A model generated the notes under the pieces. That model worked only from the letters and a program-made list of their open reading frames with translations. It was not told the DNA's origin and ran no database searches. From NCBI GenBank assembly GCA_045601325.1, contig JAZRZI010000002.1, forward strand, positions 1 to 20,536: 20,536 nucleotides of DNA. The letters are read 5' to 3'. Below, piece after piece: positions 6,042 through 12,453 of this stretch (positions within the stretch are counted from its first letter, which is position 1; each line of letters opens with the position of its first letter). The translations under genes and the position numbers were made by a program. The DNA is from JAZRZI01 sp045601325 (GTDB lineage Bacteria; Bacillota_I; Bacilli_A; RFN20; CAG-826).

Positions 6042-6908
6042 ATGAAAGCATTAATGAGTAATTTCTATAAGATAAAAGAGTTTGCAGGTAAATGGGTTGA
6101 AATTGACACTACTTGCTTGTTTGATAATCAGTACAACACTACTAAGGAATACGGAAATCTGAGAATATTTGATGGAGATATTGTGCGTATTGTTGATGAC
6201 GCAAGAATAGGCAAAGGAACTTGTAAATATTGTGGCAAGCTTGTAACTAAGGGAAATGAAGAAGAGCATTTTGCAGAGATGGAAAAGCGAAAGGCAGAGT
6301 GTTCAATGAATGACATTGAAACAAAATCTTGCTTTTGGAAGTCTAGACATTATATAGGCGAAACAGAAATTAGACGAGAAAGCAAAGAAGAAGTTGTTGA
6401 TGGAGTTGCTCATACAATAGAAATTCGTACTATGGAACAGAAATGGATTCCATATTGTAGCCACGAAGAGAAACATGGTGGTTGTACTCATGATGAGCAT
6501 AGAAAAATGGGTATCAAGTGGTTTACAGAAGAGAATTGTTTCTTCTTAAAGCACCCAGATGGTTTGCCATCAATGGAAATCAAGCCATTGTCAGAAGATG
6601 AATGGAGAATATATGGTGGTGGTTTCCTTAGGGGATATATAGGCAAGGCAAAGAATAAACTTGGTTCATATAGATTACATATACAATTAGATGACACTAA
6701 AAACCATATTAAATATTTTTGTCTTGCAAACGCAAGAAATACTTACAGATTTTATAGAATCAATGATTACTATGCAGTACTTGACGGAATTGCAAATAGT
6801 CCACGTATTGTACCTAAGTTACTTGATCATAGTAGCAGAGCACCAAAGGTAAATGAACAAATTGAGAAAGCACTTGCAGAAATTCTCAATGAAGTAATGG
6901 CACATTAA
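6042..6908 (+). CDS. hypothetical protein with a zinc-knuckle motif
   Basis: A 288-residue soluble protein with an AAAGGGG ribosome-binding site. Residues about 61-80 read CKYCGK followed by a His (EEEHF) and then a Cys, consistent with a CxxC...H...C zinc site. A second Cys/His-rich patch follows near residues 138-152 (CSHEEKHGGCTHDEH). The C-terminal half is Tyr/Arg-rich (RLHIQLDDTKNHIKYFCLA). Two zinc-binding patches make nucleic-acid binding or a structural role plausible; no catalytic motif is recognised. The largest gene of the 5634-8854 cluster. Confidence 0.85.
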   Translation: MKALMSNFYKIKEFAGKWVEIDTTCLFDNQYNTTKEYGNLRIFDGDIVRIVDDARIGKGTCKYCGKLVTKGNEEEHFAEMEKRKAECSMNDIETKSCFWKSRHYIGETEIRRESKEEVVDGVAHTIEIRTMEQKWIPYCSHEEKHGGCTHDEHRKMGIKWFTEENCFFLKHPDGLPSMEIKPLSEDEWRIYGGGFLRGYIGKAKNKLGSYRLHIQLDDTKNHIKYFCLANARNTYRFYRINDYYAVLDGIANSPRIVPKLLDHSSRAPKVNEQIEKALAEILNEVMAH

Positions 6909-6959
6909 TCACATTTGTTGGCTGATGAATAACGGAAAGCAGAGAAAAGGAGATAGCTT

Positions 6960-7607
6960 ATGAAGATGTTAAATTGCATGAATGAGATTTTAAGAATTGG
7001 TAACAAGTCACTTGTAGAAGTATATGATGTTTTAGATTTCGGTGTAAAGGAAACAAAGAAATTTGTTGTGTGCCGAGATTTTGAAGAAGGCAAACCATAC
7101 ACAAAAGCTTGGGATCACGCTATTGAATATTTTGAAATGTGGAATTATACAAGTCGAGAGTTTGCATTAAAGGATGCTCTTGACTGTTTTATGAAAATTA
7201 AGGAACAGCCTATTGAGTATGACAGATTGCTTGATATTGCAAAGGAAAGCTTGCAGGCACACTTTGAGGCAGAGCCTGATGAAGCTAAAACATACTGTGA
7301 AGAAACACTTGAGATTACTAGTGATGAGTGGGAAATTCTTGAACTTCCAGAACAACAGAGATTTGATATTGTAGAAGTTACATTTACAAGGGAAATGAAG
7401 TGTACAAGAACACTTGTTGTGCCATCTGGTACAGATGAGTATGAACTTGATAATTATTTTGATGCCAGTGACTTACATGATGATGACTTTGAGTCAGATT
7501 GGGATAGTAGTACAGAAATTAGTGAAATGTGTGAAATTAAGTCAGAACTCACATATGATGAGGCTTGCGATGAAGATTTTGATAATGATATTGACACAAT
7601 AGCTTAA
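6960..7607 (+). CDS. hypothetical acidic protein, 215 residues
   Basis: RBS AAAAGGAG in the leader gagatagcttATG. The protein has a basic/hydrophobic start (MKMLNCMNEILRIGNKSLVE) and an increasingly acidic C-terminus, where residues about 150-215 are largely Asp/Glu/Ser (DASDLHDDDFESDWDSS). The middle (YDRLLDIAKESLQAHFEAE) is helical. Highly acidic phage proteins can mimic DNA, but there is no sequence signature to support that here. A 62-residue frame inside (7414-7602) in another phase is a shadow. Confidence 0.85.
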   Translation: MKMLNCMNEILRIGNKSLVEVYDVLDFGVKETKKFVVCRDFEEGKPYTKAWDHAIEYFEMWNYTSREFALKDALDCFMKIKEQPIEYDRLLDIAKESLQAHFEAEPDEAKTYCEETLEITSDEWEILELPEQQRFDIVEVTFTREMKCTRTLVVPSGTDEYELDNYFDASDLHDDDFESDWDSSTEISEMCEIKSELTYDEACDEDFDNDIDTIA

Positions 7608-7650
7608 TTATTAAGGGTGGTAGGGTAAGGGAACTGAAAGGAGAATGCAT

Positions 7651-7815
7651 ATGTTAGAATGCAAGAATTGTTGTTACTTTGCTCAAACAGAAAGTAAAGA
7701 ATGGAACGGAATTGAACATTGTTGTTTCCACGAATGGGGGCATACAGATGATGAAATTGCTCCGTGTGACTATGAAGAATATGATTATGATTTTGATTAT
7801 GAAAGGGAGATGTAG
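7651..7815 (+). CDS. 54-residue cysteine-rich, probable zinc-binding protein
   Basis: Start at ATG 7651 with the leader gaaaggagaatgcatATG, identical to that of the 11931 gene. The product begins MLECKNCCYFAQTESKEWNG and continues IEHCCFHEWGH, giving CxxCC...CCxH, then a later Cys in APCDY: a likely small zinc-ribbon. The tail is almost only Tyr, Asp and Glu. It resembles short phage zinc-ribbon proteins of unknown role. Three bases separate it from the next start. Confidence 0.75.
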   Translation: MLECKNCCYFAQTESKEWNGIEHCCFHEWGHTDDEIAPCDYEEYDYDFDYEREM

Positions 7816-7818
7816 CTT

Positions 7819-7992
7819 ATGTCAAATGTAAACGAAACACAGAGAATTTTAATGGAACGAGATGGACTTACAGAACAGGAAGCTAAAGACTTGATGAATG
7901 AATGTCTTGAAGAATTAGAAAGTGGAAACTTTGAAGCAATGCAAGAGATACTTGGACTTGAAGATGATTATATTTTTGATGTGTTGTTTTAG
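7819..7992 (+). CDS. 57-residue acidic helical protein
   Basis: RBS AAGGGAG (7803-7809) sits inside the end of the upstream gene, in the leader gatgtagcttATG. The product (MSNVNETQRILMERDGLTEQ..., ending DDYIFDVLF) is predicted helical: the GLTEQEAKDLMNECLEELESG stretch looks like a helix-turn-helix-sized bundle, and the acidic C-terminus recalls small antitoxin-like proteins carried on Firmicute elements. No toxin gene adjoins it, so the resemblance remains weak. Confidence 0.72.
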   Translation: MSNVNETQRILMERDGLTEQEAKDLMNECLEELESGNFEAMQEILGLEDDYIFDVLF

Positions 7993-8041
7993 GTTAGACA
8001 AATGAAATGTAAGTTTCAAAGCGAAAGGAAGAGTGATTAGT

Positions 8042-8632
8042 ATGGGTTGGACAAGTTATAGAGCAGAACATTATAAGAACGGAAATGTAGATAGAAAGGC
8101 AGAATGTGATGCATATTGGGAAGAAGGTTTGAACCGAGGACATTACAAAGTGCTTAAGTCGTGTATGAAAGGTTCAACATATTATGCAGCAATAAAGCAA
8201 ATGGTAAAGCGAGTTGAAAATGATATATATGAGCCAATTGATGATGGAATTGTGTTTGGTGTTGTATTTTTAACAAGTGTAGATAATAAAAGCTATTGGG
8301 AAAATTTTGCATATAAAGATATGGACGAAACTTGCGGACCTTATAAATATGACTGTCCAAAGGCAATTATAGATTTATTATCTCCAACAGATAATGAATA
8401 TGCTCTTGAATGGAGAAGAAAGTGCCTTGAAAATGCAAATAAACCTAAGTTGAGTGACTTGCCAATAGGAACAAAAATTAAATTTACTGACTGGCAAGGA
8501 AAGGAAAGGAGAGTGTATAAACATAGACCTGGATATCAATTCAAACGACCATTTTGGATGTTTGAAGGAGATTATGGTTATTGTAAAGCAAATCAAATTC
8601 CTGATAAGTGGGAAATTGTAGAGGAGGAATAG
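8042..8632 (+). CDS. conserved mobile-element protein (MGWTSY family)
   Basis: I start at ATG 8042 (leader aaaggaagagtgattagtATG); the in-frame GTG at 8033 is too near the ribosome-binding site. The 196-residue product opens MGWTSYRAEHYKNGNVDRKA and contains NRGHYKVLKS, VFGVVFLTSVDNKSYW and LLSPTDNEYALEWR. I recognise this combination from a family of unknown function that is very common on phages and conjugative elements of Clostridia (I believe DUF6927). The C-terminal half (LPIGTKIKF...GYCKANQIPDKWEIV) looks like a small beta-barrel. Role unknown. It is one of the best markers that this is a Firmicute mobile element. Confidence 0.88.
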   Translation: MGWTSYRAEHYKNGNVDRKAECDAYWEEGLNRGHYKVLKSCMKGSTYYAAIKQMVKRVENDIYEPIDDGIVFGVVFLTSVDNKSYWENFAYKDMDETCGPYKYDCPKAIIDLLSPTDNEYALEWRRKCLENANKPKLSDLPIGTKIKFTDWQGKERRVYKHRPGYQFKRPFWMFEGDYGYCKANQIPDKWEIVEEE

Positions 8633-8635
8633 CTT

Positions 8636-8854
8636 ATGAAAGCACAAGAATTAGATGCTATGGTAAAAGCAATGCGAGTTGGTGGATATGAATTGAAATC
8701 ACGAACCGAATTAGAACATATGGTGTTTTATTTATGGAAAGGTGTTCGTGTTCTTGGCAAAGAAGATTTAGCAGAGCAACTTAATGAATTGTATTGTGAT
8801 ATAGACGGAATTGATACTGATGAACTTATTAATGTTGGAACATTTTTAGATTAA
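8636..8854 (+). CDS. 72-residue hypothetical protein
   Basis: Starts 3 bases after the previous stop, using GAGGAGG (8622-8628) within the upstream gene and the leader aatagcttATG. The product is helical and mildly acidic (MKAQELDAMVKAMRVGGYEL, then LWKGVRVLGKEDLAEQLNELY). No domain recognised. Followed at once by the terminator at 8861. Confidence 0.75.
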   Translation: MKAQELDAMVKAMRVGGYELKSRTELEHMVFYLWKGVRVLGKEDLAEQLNELYCDIDGIDTDELINVGTFLD

Positions 8855-8860
8855 TTGTAC

Positions 8861-8900
8861 AAAAGAGAGAATTCAATTATGAGTTCTCTCTTTTATTTTA
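8861..8900 (+). terminator. Rho-independent terminator
   Basis: AAAAGAGAGAA (8861-8871) pairs with TTCTCTCTTTT (8884-8894), with further inner pairs (TTC/GAG), and the U-rich tail TTTTATTTTA follows. It ends the 5634-8854 unit. The next convincing terminator is at 17601, which implies a long transcription unit spanning the RT and its RNA array, unless internal ends exist. Confidence 0.88.
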
Positions 8901-8916
8901 GAAAGGAGTATGCGTT

Positions 8917-9117
8917 ATGACAGTAAGCGAACTTAAAAAATTATTAGACTATCTTGAAGATGATATGGAAGTGGTTGTTGGTTGTGAAGGTTATTGTAAT
9001 TACAGATTTGAAGAAGATTCTTATTGGGATGGAGATGATGGAAAGACAAAAGTAACAAGAGTAGGAGATGTGGTTGTAATACATGCTAGAAATGATGAGC
9101 CAAATGACTACAGATAA
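8917..9117 (+). CDS. 66-residue conserved phage-type protein
   Basis: RBS AAAGGAG 8 bases before ATG. It opens MTVSELKKLLDYLEDDMEVV and carries a Gly/Asp-rich centre, then TRVGDVVVIHA near the end. This layout (an N-terminal helix setting up 'xDxEV', then two or three beta strands) is typical of a widespread small phage protein family of unknown function. It is the first gene of the transcription unit that contains the RT. Confidence 0.78.
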   Translation: MTVSELKKLLDYLEDDMEVVVGCEGYCNYRFEEDSYWDGDDGKTKVTRVGDVVVIHARNDEPNDYR

Positions 9118-9131
9118 GGAGAGTGAACAGT

Positions 9132-9323
9132 ATGGAAACAGAAAAGATGGCACGAGTATTAGTTAATATGTATCTTGATATGGATTATGCAGATTATGAA
9201 GATGTTATAGAACAAGGAATTGCAAATGTAAAAAAGGAACTTGATGCCCTTGATAAAGATTCAATTTTATACAGAGTTCTTGAAAGTATTACAGACGAAA
9301 GGAGTGAGTGGTATGCAAGTTAG
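9132..9323 (+). CDS. 63-residue acidic helical protein
   Basis: Start at ATG 9132 (leader aaggagagtgaacagtATG) in preference to the in-frame GTG at 9123. The product METEKMARVLVNMYLDMDYAD...DERSEWYAS is acidic and probably all-helical. Its last 11 bases overlap the next gene, whose ribosome-binding site GAAAGGAG lies within this frame (9298-9305). Unknown function. Confidence 0.75.
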   Translation: METEKMARVLVNMYLDMDYADYEDVIEQGIANVKKELDALDKDSILYRVLESITDERSEWYAS

Positions 9324-9627
9324 AGCAACAAAAGTATTTGCAAAAGAATTATCAAAGCAACTTAAAGGAAATTACTGTATTGAATCAGTTGTACTTGAAA
9401 AAATTCCAAGAGAAACAGCATATATTACAGTTGGTGGTGGCTATTCAGATATGGATATTGATTGGAATGATAACACAGTAAAAGTATTAAAGGTTATTTA
9501 TAAACCTGAATGTTATGCAATATCTAGATATGCAACTAGTGGAGAATTAATGAATTTATGTAAGGGAATTTCAAAATTAACTATTGAAGAGTATGTAAAT
9601 GCATTTAAAAATGCATATGAAATTTAA
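9313..9627 (+). CDS. 104-residue hypothetical protein
   Basis: I start at ATG 9313 (leader aaaggagtgagtggtATG); the frame is open back to 9241 but that part lies inside the previous gene. The product begins MQVRATKVFAKELSKQLKGN, is basic at the N-terminus and then beta-rich (TAYITVGGGYSDMDIDWNDN). No family recognised. Overlap with the upstream gene indicates coupled translation. Confidence 0.78.
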   Translation: MQVRATKVFAKELSKQLKGNYCIESVVLEKIPRETAYITVGGGYSDMDIDWNDNTVKVLKVIYKPECYAISRYATSGELMNLCKGISKLTIEEYVNAFKNAYEI

Positions 9628-9641
9628 GGAGGATGATTATT

Positions 9642-9956
9642 ATGATAACAAAAACAGTATTAACAATTGATGATGTAACACCTTGGACAACAGAAAACAT
9701 TGAAGGAAAGATAGTTGTATTAAAGGAATCATTTTTTGATGAAGATTTCCGACATGCAAAATATCAATTAGTTAGAGCAACTGGTGGTTTTGGTTGCAAT
9801 CCATCTAAAATGGGCAACGCAATTTTTGTAAGTGAATTACATAGTGACAATCCTGAGAGTTACAGAATTGAAAGATATAACAAGGATATTCTTGGCATTG
9901 CAACTGATGAAGCTATTGCATCGTGGGAAATGAAATATGGAAAAATAAAGGAGTGA
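9642..9956 (+). CDS. 104-residue hypothetical protein next to the RT
   Basis: ATG 9642 follows AAGGAGG with the leader atgattattATG; the in-frame ATG at 9633 overlaps the Shine-Dalgarno. The product starts MITKTVLTIDDVTPWTTENI and contains a Gly-rich RATGGFGCNPSKMGNAIFVS segment, which I have met in small Firmicute phage proteins of unknown function. Its last codons (Lys-Ile-Lys-Glu-stop) supply the AAAGGAG of the RT gene, 5 bases away, so it is co-translated with the RT. Whether it is part of the RT system is unknown. Confidence 0.78.
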   Translation: MITKTVLTIDDVTPWTTENIEGKIVVLKESFFDEDFRHAKYQLVRATGGFGCNPSKMGNAIFVSELHSDNPESYRIERYNKDILGIATDEAIASWEMKYGKIKE

Positions 9957-9961
9957 TAATT

Positions 9962-11344
9962 ATGGATAATATGTTAAGAGAGTTCCATTTGAATGATGAA
10001 TTACATAAAAAAGCAATTCAACATTCATTAGATAAGAAAATTAAATTATCAGATGTATATACAATGTTTCAGCCAGAATCTTGGGATATTTTAACAGAAA
10101 TGATAGAGAATTATAATTATATTCCTAACATTCCATTTGAAGATTACCGAGATAAGAAAACTGGAGAACGACTTAGTTATGAACAAGCTATGAAACAGAA
10201 AGAACAAGGCAAAAAGGTAAGATGTTTAAGTGTTCTTCCTACACTTGATAGGGTGATTCATAATTGTTTTTATAAGATATTATATAACAGATTTGAATAT
10301 CTTATACATCCATTATGTGTATCTTATAAAAAGGGAATTGGTACTAAGAATATTGCAGATAAAGTAACTGAAAAGCTTACAGAATTAAAAAACTATGTAG
10401 GCATCAAAGGAGATTTAGAAGCATTTTTTGATAGTGTTCCAATTGAAATAATAGACAAGTTATTTGACGAACTTCAAGAGCTTGAGCCATCTACAATATG
10501 GTATCCAATTATTAAGGGATATCACGATGACAGAATAGAAATTAATCATAAAGTGGTTAATAGATATATGTCATTAAGGCAAGGTAATCCAATAGCTTGT
10601 ATACTTGCAGATTTAATTCTTTGTGATATTGATAAAGAAATGACACAATACAATGTAATGTATTACAGATATTCAGATGACTTCATCATAATTGGAGATG
10701 ATGAAAAGGAAGTATACAGAGCATATTTTAGATTTGTTGAAATGCTTAATGAAAAAGGAATTAAACTTAATAAAGGCAAGACAGAATATATATCTGATGA
10801 AGATTGGTTTGAGTTCCTTGGTTTTAGTTTTAAGAAAGACAAACGAAGTGTGTCTGAAAAGACATTGAGAAATCTTAAAATTAAAATTAAAAGTATTACA
10901 ACAGGATATGCAAAGCAATTACACAGACCTTGTACAGAAAAAGAATTAAAGAAGATGATTCAAAAACTTCAAAGATATTTCTTTACTGCCTATGCCACAA
11001 ATCAACAGAATTTTGGAATGGGAGTGTACTTGTTTGGTGGTGTAAATGTTGAGCACGATTTAATAGCAATTGAAAATTACATTAAAGATTGTTTAAGAGC
11101 TTGTTCGACAAATCATTACAATATATACGGACTTGGATATGTACACAGAAATAATTATGTAATTGATGATAAGAACCTTGGGCAGAATATAAAAGCAAAC
11201 AATGAAAAAACAAAGAAAGGAAGTGAAGATGACATTCTTAAGAAGTGTGGTTGGGTATCACTTATAAAGATGTATAACGATTACCACACAAACATTAACT
11301 TATTTGAAAATTCTGTTTACAGAATGAGTAAAGGGTTGATGTAA
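9962..11344 (+). CDS. reverse transcriptase of uncertain class, followed by an RNA array
   Basis: A 460-residue protein starting at 9962 (aaaggagtgataattATG). RT palm motifs are intact: motif A KGDLEAFFDS (residues 149-158, catalytic D151), motif B RQGNPIA (206-212), motif C YRYSDDF (235-241, D239/D240), motif D around KLNKGKTEY (268-276), and FLGF (285-288). N-terminal RT motifs appear as RCLSVLPTLDRVIHNCF (87-103) and the Y-K-K-G-I-G-T segment (122-128). The tail of about 170 residues contains a likely thumb (295-345) and a conserved-looking GLGYVHRNNYVID plus CGWVSLIKMY segment. There are no group II intron X/HNH domains, no DGR template/variable repeats and no fused effector that I can see. 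The gene ends 7 bases before the first of six structured elements, so it most resembles a retron-type RT with several RNA partners. Predicted activity: RNA-templated DNA synthesis. Confidence 0.95.
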   Translation: MDNMLREFHLNDELHKKAIQHSLDKKIKLSDVYTMFQPESWDILTEMIENYNYIPNIPFEDYRDKKTGERLSYEQAMKQKEQGKKVRCLSVLPTLDRVIHNCFYKILYNRFEYLIHPLCVSYKKGIGTKNIADKVTEKLTELKNYVGIKGDLEAFFDSVPIEIIDKLFDELQELEPSTIWYPIIKGYHDDRIEINHKVVNRYMSLRQGNPIACILADLILCDIDKEMTQYNVMYYRYSDDFIIIGDDEKEVYRAYFRFVEMLNEKGIKLNKGKTEYISDEDWFEFLGFSFKKDKRSVSEKTLRNLKIKIKSITTGYAKQLHRPCTEKELKKMIQKLQRYFFTAYATNQQNFGMGVYLFGGVNVEHDLIAIENYIKDCLRACSTNHYNIYGLGYVHRNNYVIDDKNLGQNIKANNEKTKKGSEDDILKKCGWVSLIKMYNDYHTNINLFENSVYRMSKGLM

Positions 11345-11351
11345 AGGAATT

Positions 11352-11480
11352 AATTAATAATAAATATAGTTTATGTGCAGTAATACAGACTGGAAATACC
11401 TGCTTATCAACAGGTATTTCCGAGTCTTTAAGACTGCATCAATCTAAATAATTCAAGAGAAATCCATTTTATTATTAATT
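11352..11480 (+). ncRNA. RT-associated structured element 1
   Basis: A 129-base element. The closing stem AATTAATAATAAA (11352-11364) pairs perfectly with 11468-11480 (13 bp). Box AGTTTA at 11368-11373. Long hairpin: TGCAGT (11376)/ACTGCA (11433), GACT (11388)/AGTC (11423), GGAAATACCTG (11392)/CAGGTATTTCC (11411), loop 11403-11410. Then the conserved 3' module: ATCTAAAT (11442-11449) and AAGAGAA (11455-11461). It begins 7 bases after the RT stop. By analogy with retrons, the closing stem would be a1/a2 and the hairpin the msd-like template; this is inference. Confidence 0.82.
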
Positions 11481-11483
11481 TCA

Positions 11484-11619
11484 ATATAGTCTTGATAACA
11501 GTTTAATATGAAATCCTTCAATGTGCAGCAAACTGCCTCCTAACGGTAGGCAGTTTGAACTGCATTGGAAGGATTAATATATCTAAATTAATTAAGCGAA
11601 ACAAATGTCAAGGTTATAT
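11484..11619 (+). ncRNA. RT-associated structured element 2
   Basis: A 136-base element, 3 bases after element 1. The closing stem ATATAGTCTTGATA (11484-11497) pairs with 11606-11619 in 14 bp, of which three are G-U, so the pairing is kept despite base differences. Box AGTTTAAT at 11500-11507. Hairpin from AATCC (11512) to GGATT (11575), inner stem AAACTGCC (11530)/GGCAGTTT (11549), loop 11538-11548 with CTAACGG. 3' module ATCTAAAT (11581-11588) and AAGCGAA (11594-11600). Confidence 0.84.
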
Positions 11620-11635
11620 ATACACAATTTAATAT

Positions 11636-11764
11636 ATACTTAATAACACTAGTTTAATTAAGAAGAGGAATAAACGCTTTCAGGCGTCTTATCACTACGC
11701 CTTTCATGCGTTAATTCCTCCATAATATCTAAATCAATAAAGTGAATGCAATGTTATTAAGTAT
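11636..11764 (+). ncRNA. RT-associated structured element 3
   Basis: A 129-base element. The closing stem ATACTTAATAACA (11636-11648) pairs perfectly with 11752-11764 (13 bp). Box AGTTTAAT at 11651-11658. Hairpin of three stacked stems: GAGGAAT (11665)/ATTCCTC (11714), ACGC (11674)/GCGT (11708), AGGCGT (11682)/ACGCCT (11697), loop 11688-11696 containing CTTATC. 3' module ATCTAAAT (11727-11734) and AAGTGAA (11740-11746). Confidence 0.84.
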
Positions 11765-11772
11765 TATAAGGC

Positions 11773-11907
11773 AAATACTTCACACGAAGTTCAATATTTG
11801 TACAGGTAAACAGACATGATTGTCGGATCCTATCGAGATCCGAAATTATTAGTTTACCTGCAAATTATATCTAAATCTTTTTAGAGAATAAAATGTGTGA
11901 AGTATTT
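11773..11907 (+). ncRNA. RT-associated structured element 4
   Basis: A 135-base element, 8 bases after element 3. The closing stem AAATACTTCACAC (11773-11785) pairs perfectly with 11895-11907. Box AGTTCAAT at 11788-11795. Hairpin: CAGGTAAAC (11803)/GTTTACCTG (11852), inner CGGATC (11824)/GATCCG (11837), loop CTATCGA. 3' module ATCTAAAT (11869-11876) and the slightly deviant TAGAGAA (11882-11888). A run of eight T (11905-11912) starts within the last stem bases, so this last member of the first array may also help end transcripts. The next gene's ribosome-binding site follows 10 bases later. Confidence 0.83.
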
Positions 11908-11930
11908 TTTTTATTGAAAGGAGAATGCAT

Positions 11931-12437
11931 ATGAATTTATATGAAGTATTAATGGAAATGTCAAAACGACATCAACGAATTAAAAGTGGTGGATATTCAG
12001 ACCTACTGTATTTCGACCACAAATCCAAAACAATTAAGAATGGAAAAACAGTTTTAGTAGACAAAGGTAAAATAATTCCACAGACAATTAAGCTCACAGA
12101 TACAGAACTTGAGCTAGTTGATGATTGGGGATTTGTACAAGTTGCACAAGAAGAATTTTATGAAGGAATGGAAACACGATTTGAAAAGTATTATGAATCT
12201 CTTCCAACACAACACGAAAGATTTGTGAGATGTATTTTCCCTACAAAAGCAATTAACAAATATTGCTCTTATGAAGAAATGATGAATGCAAATAGCAACC
12301 GAGCTAAATGCAGATATGAACTTGAATGGTTCTTTATGGCAAGTTCAATAAATGGAAACATTCAATGGCAGAATGATAAACATTGGTTTTGGAAATCACC
12401 AAATACCAAGTTAATCATATACAAAGATTTTATATAA
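11931..12437 (+). CDS. hypothetical protein between the two RNA arrays
   Basis: A 168-residue protein. I start at ATG 11931 because AAAGGAG (11917-11923) is 7 bases upstream; the in-frame ATG at 11925 is adjacent to the Shine-Dalgarno. It opens MNLYEVLMEMSKRHQRIKSG and has an aromatic C-terminal half (CRYELEWFFMASSING, KHWFWKSPNTKLIIY). No known motif. It sits in the middle of the RT/RNA locus and could be an accessory component, but it reads like the ordinary phage genes around it. Its mRNA leader contains element 4. Confidence 0.85.
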   Translation: MNLYEVLMEMSKRHQRIKSGGYSDLLYFDHKSKTIKNGKTVLVDKGKIIPQTIKLTDTELELVDDWGFVQVAQEEFYEGMETRFEKYYESLPTQHERFVRCIFPTKAINKYCSYEEMMNANSNRAKCRYELEWFFMASSINGNIQWQNDKHWFWKSPNTKLIIYKDFI

Positions 12438-12453
12438 GAAAGGATGATGTGTT

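Noticed and set aside
10673..10918. 81-residue minus-strand frame inside the RT gene
   Set aside because: It lies fully within the well-supported RT coding sequence, across the YSDD motif region, and has no ribosome-binding site.
9962..11344. Diversity-generating retroelement
   Set aside because: No template/variable repeat pair with A-specific substitutions and no accessory Avd-like gene is visible; the repeats near the RT are hairpin elements with a conserved 3' module.
9962..11344. Group II intron
   Set aside because: No maturase or HNH domain in the protein, and no domain V-like motif (AGC...catalytic triad hairpin) found around the RT gene.
11345..11930. CRISPR array
   Set aside because: The repeated units are about 130 bases, the conserved parts are short and degenerate, and closing-stem arms differ in every unit; no 25-40 base identical repeats and no cas genes are present.
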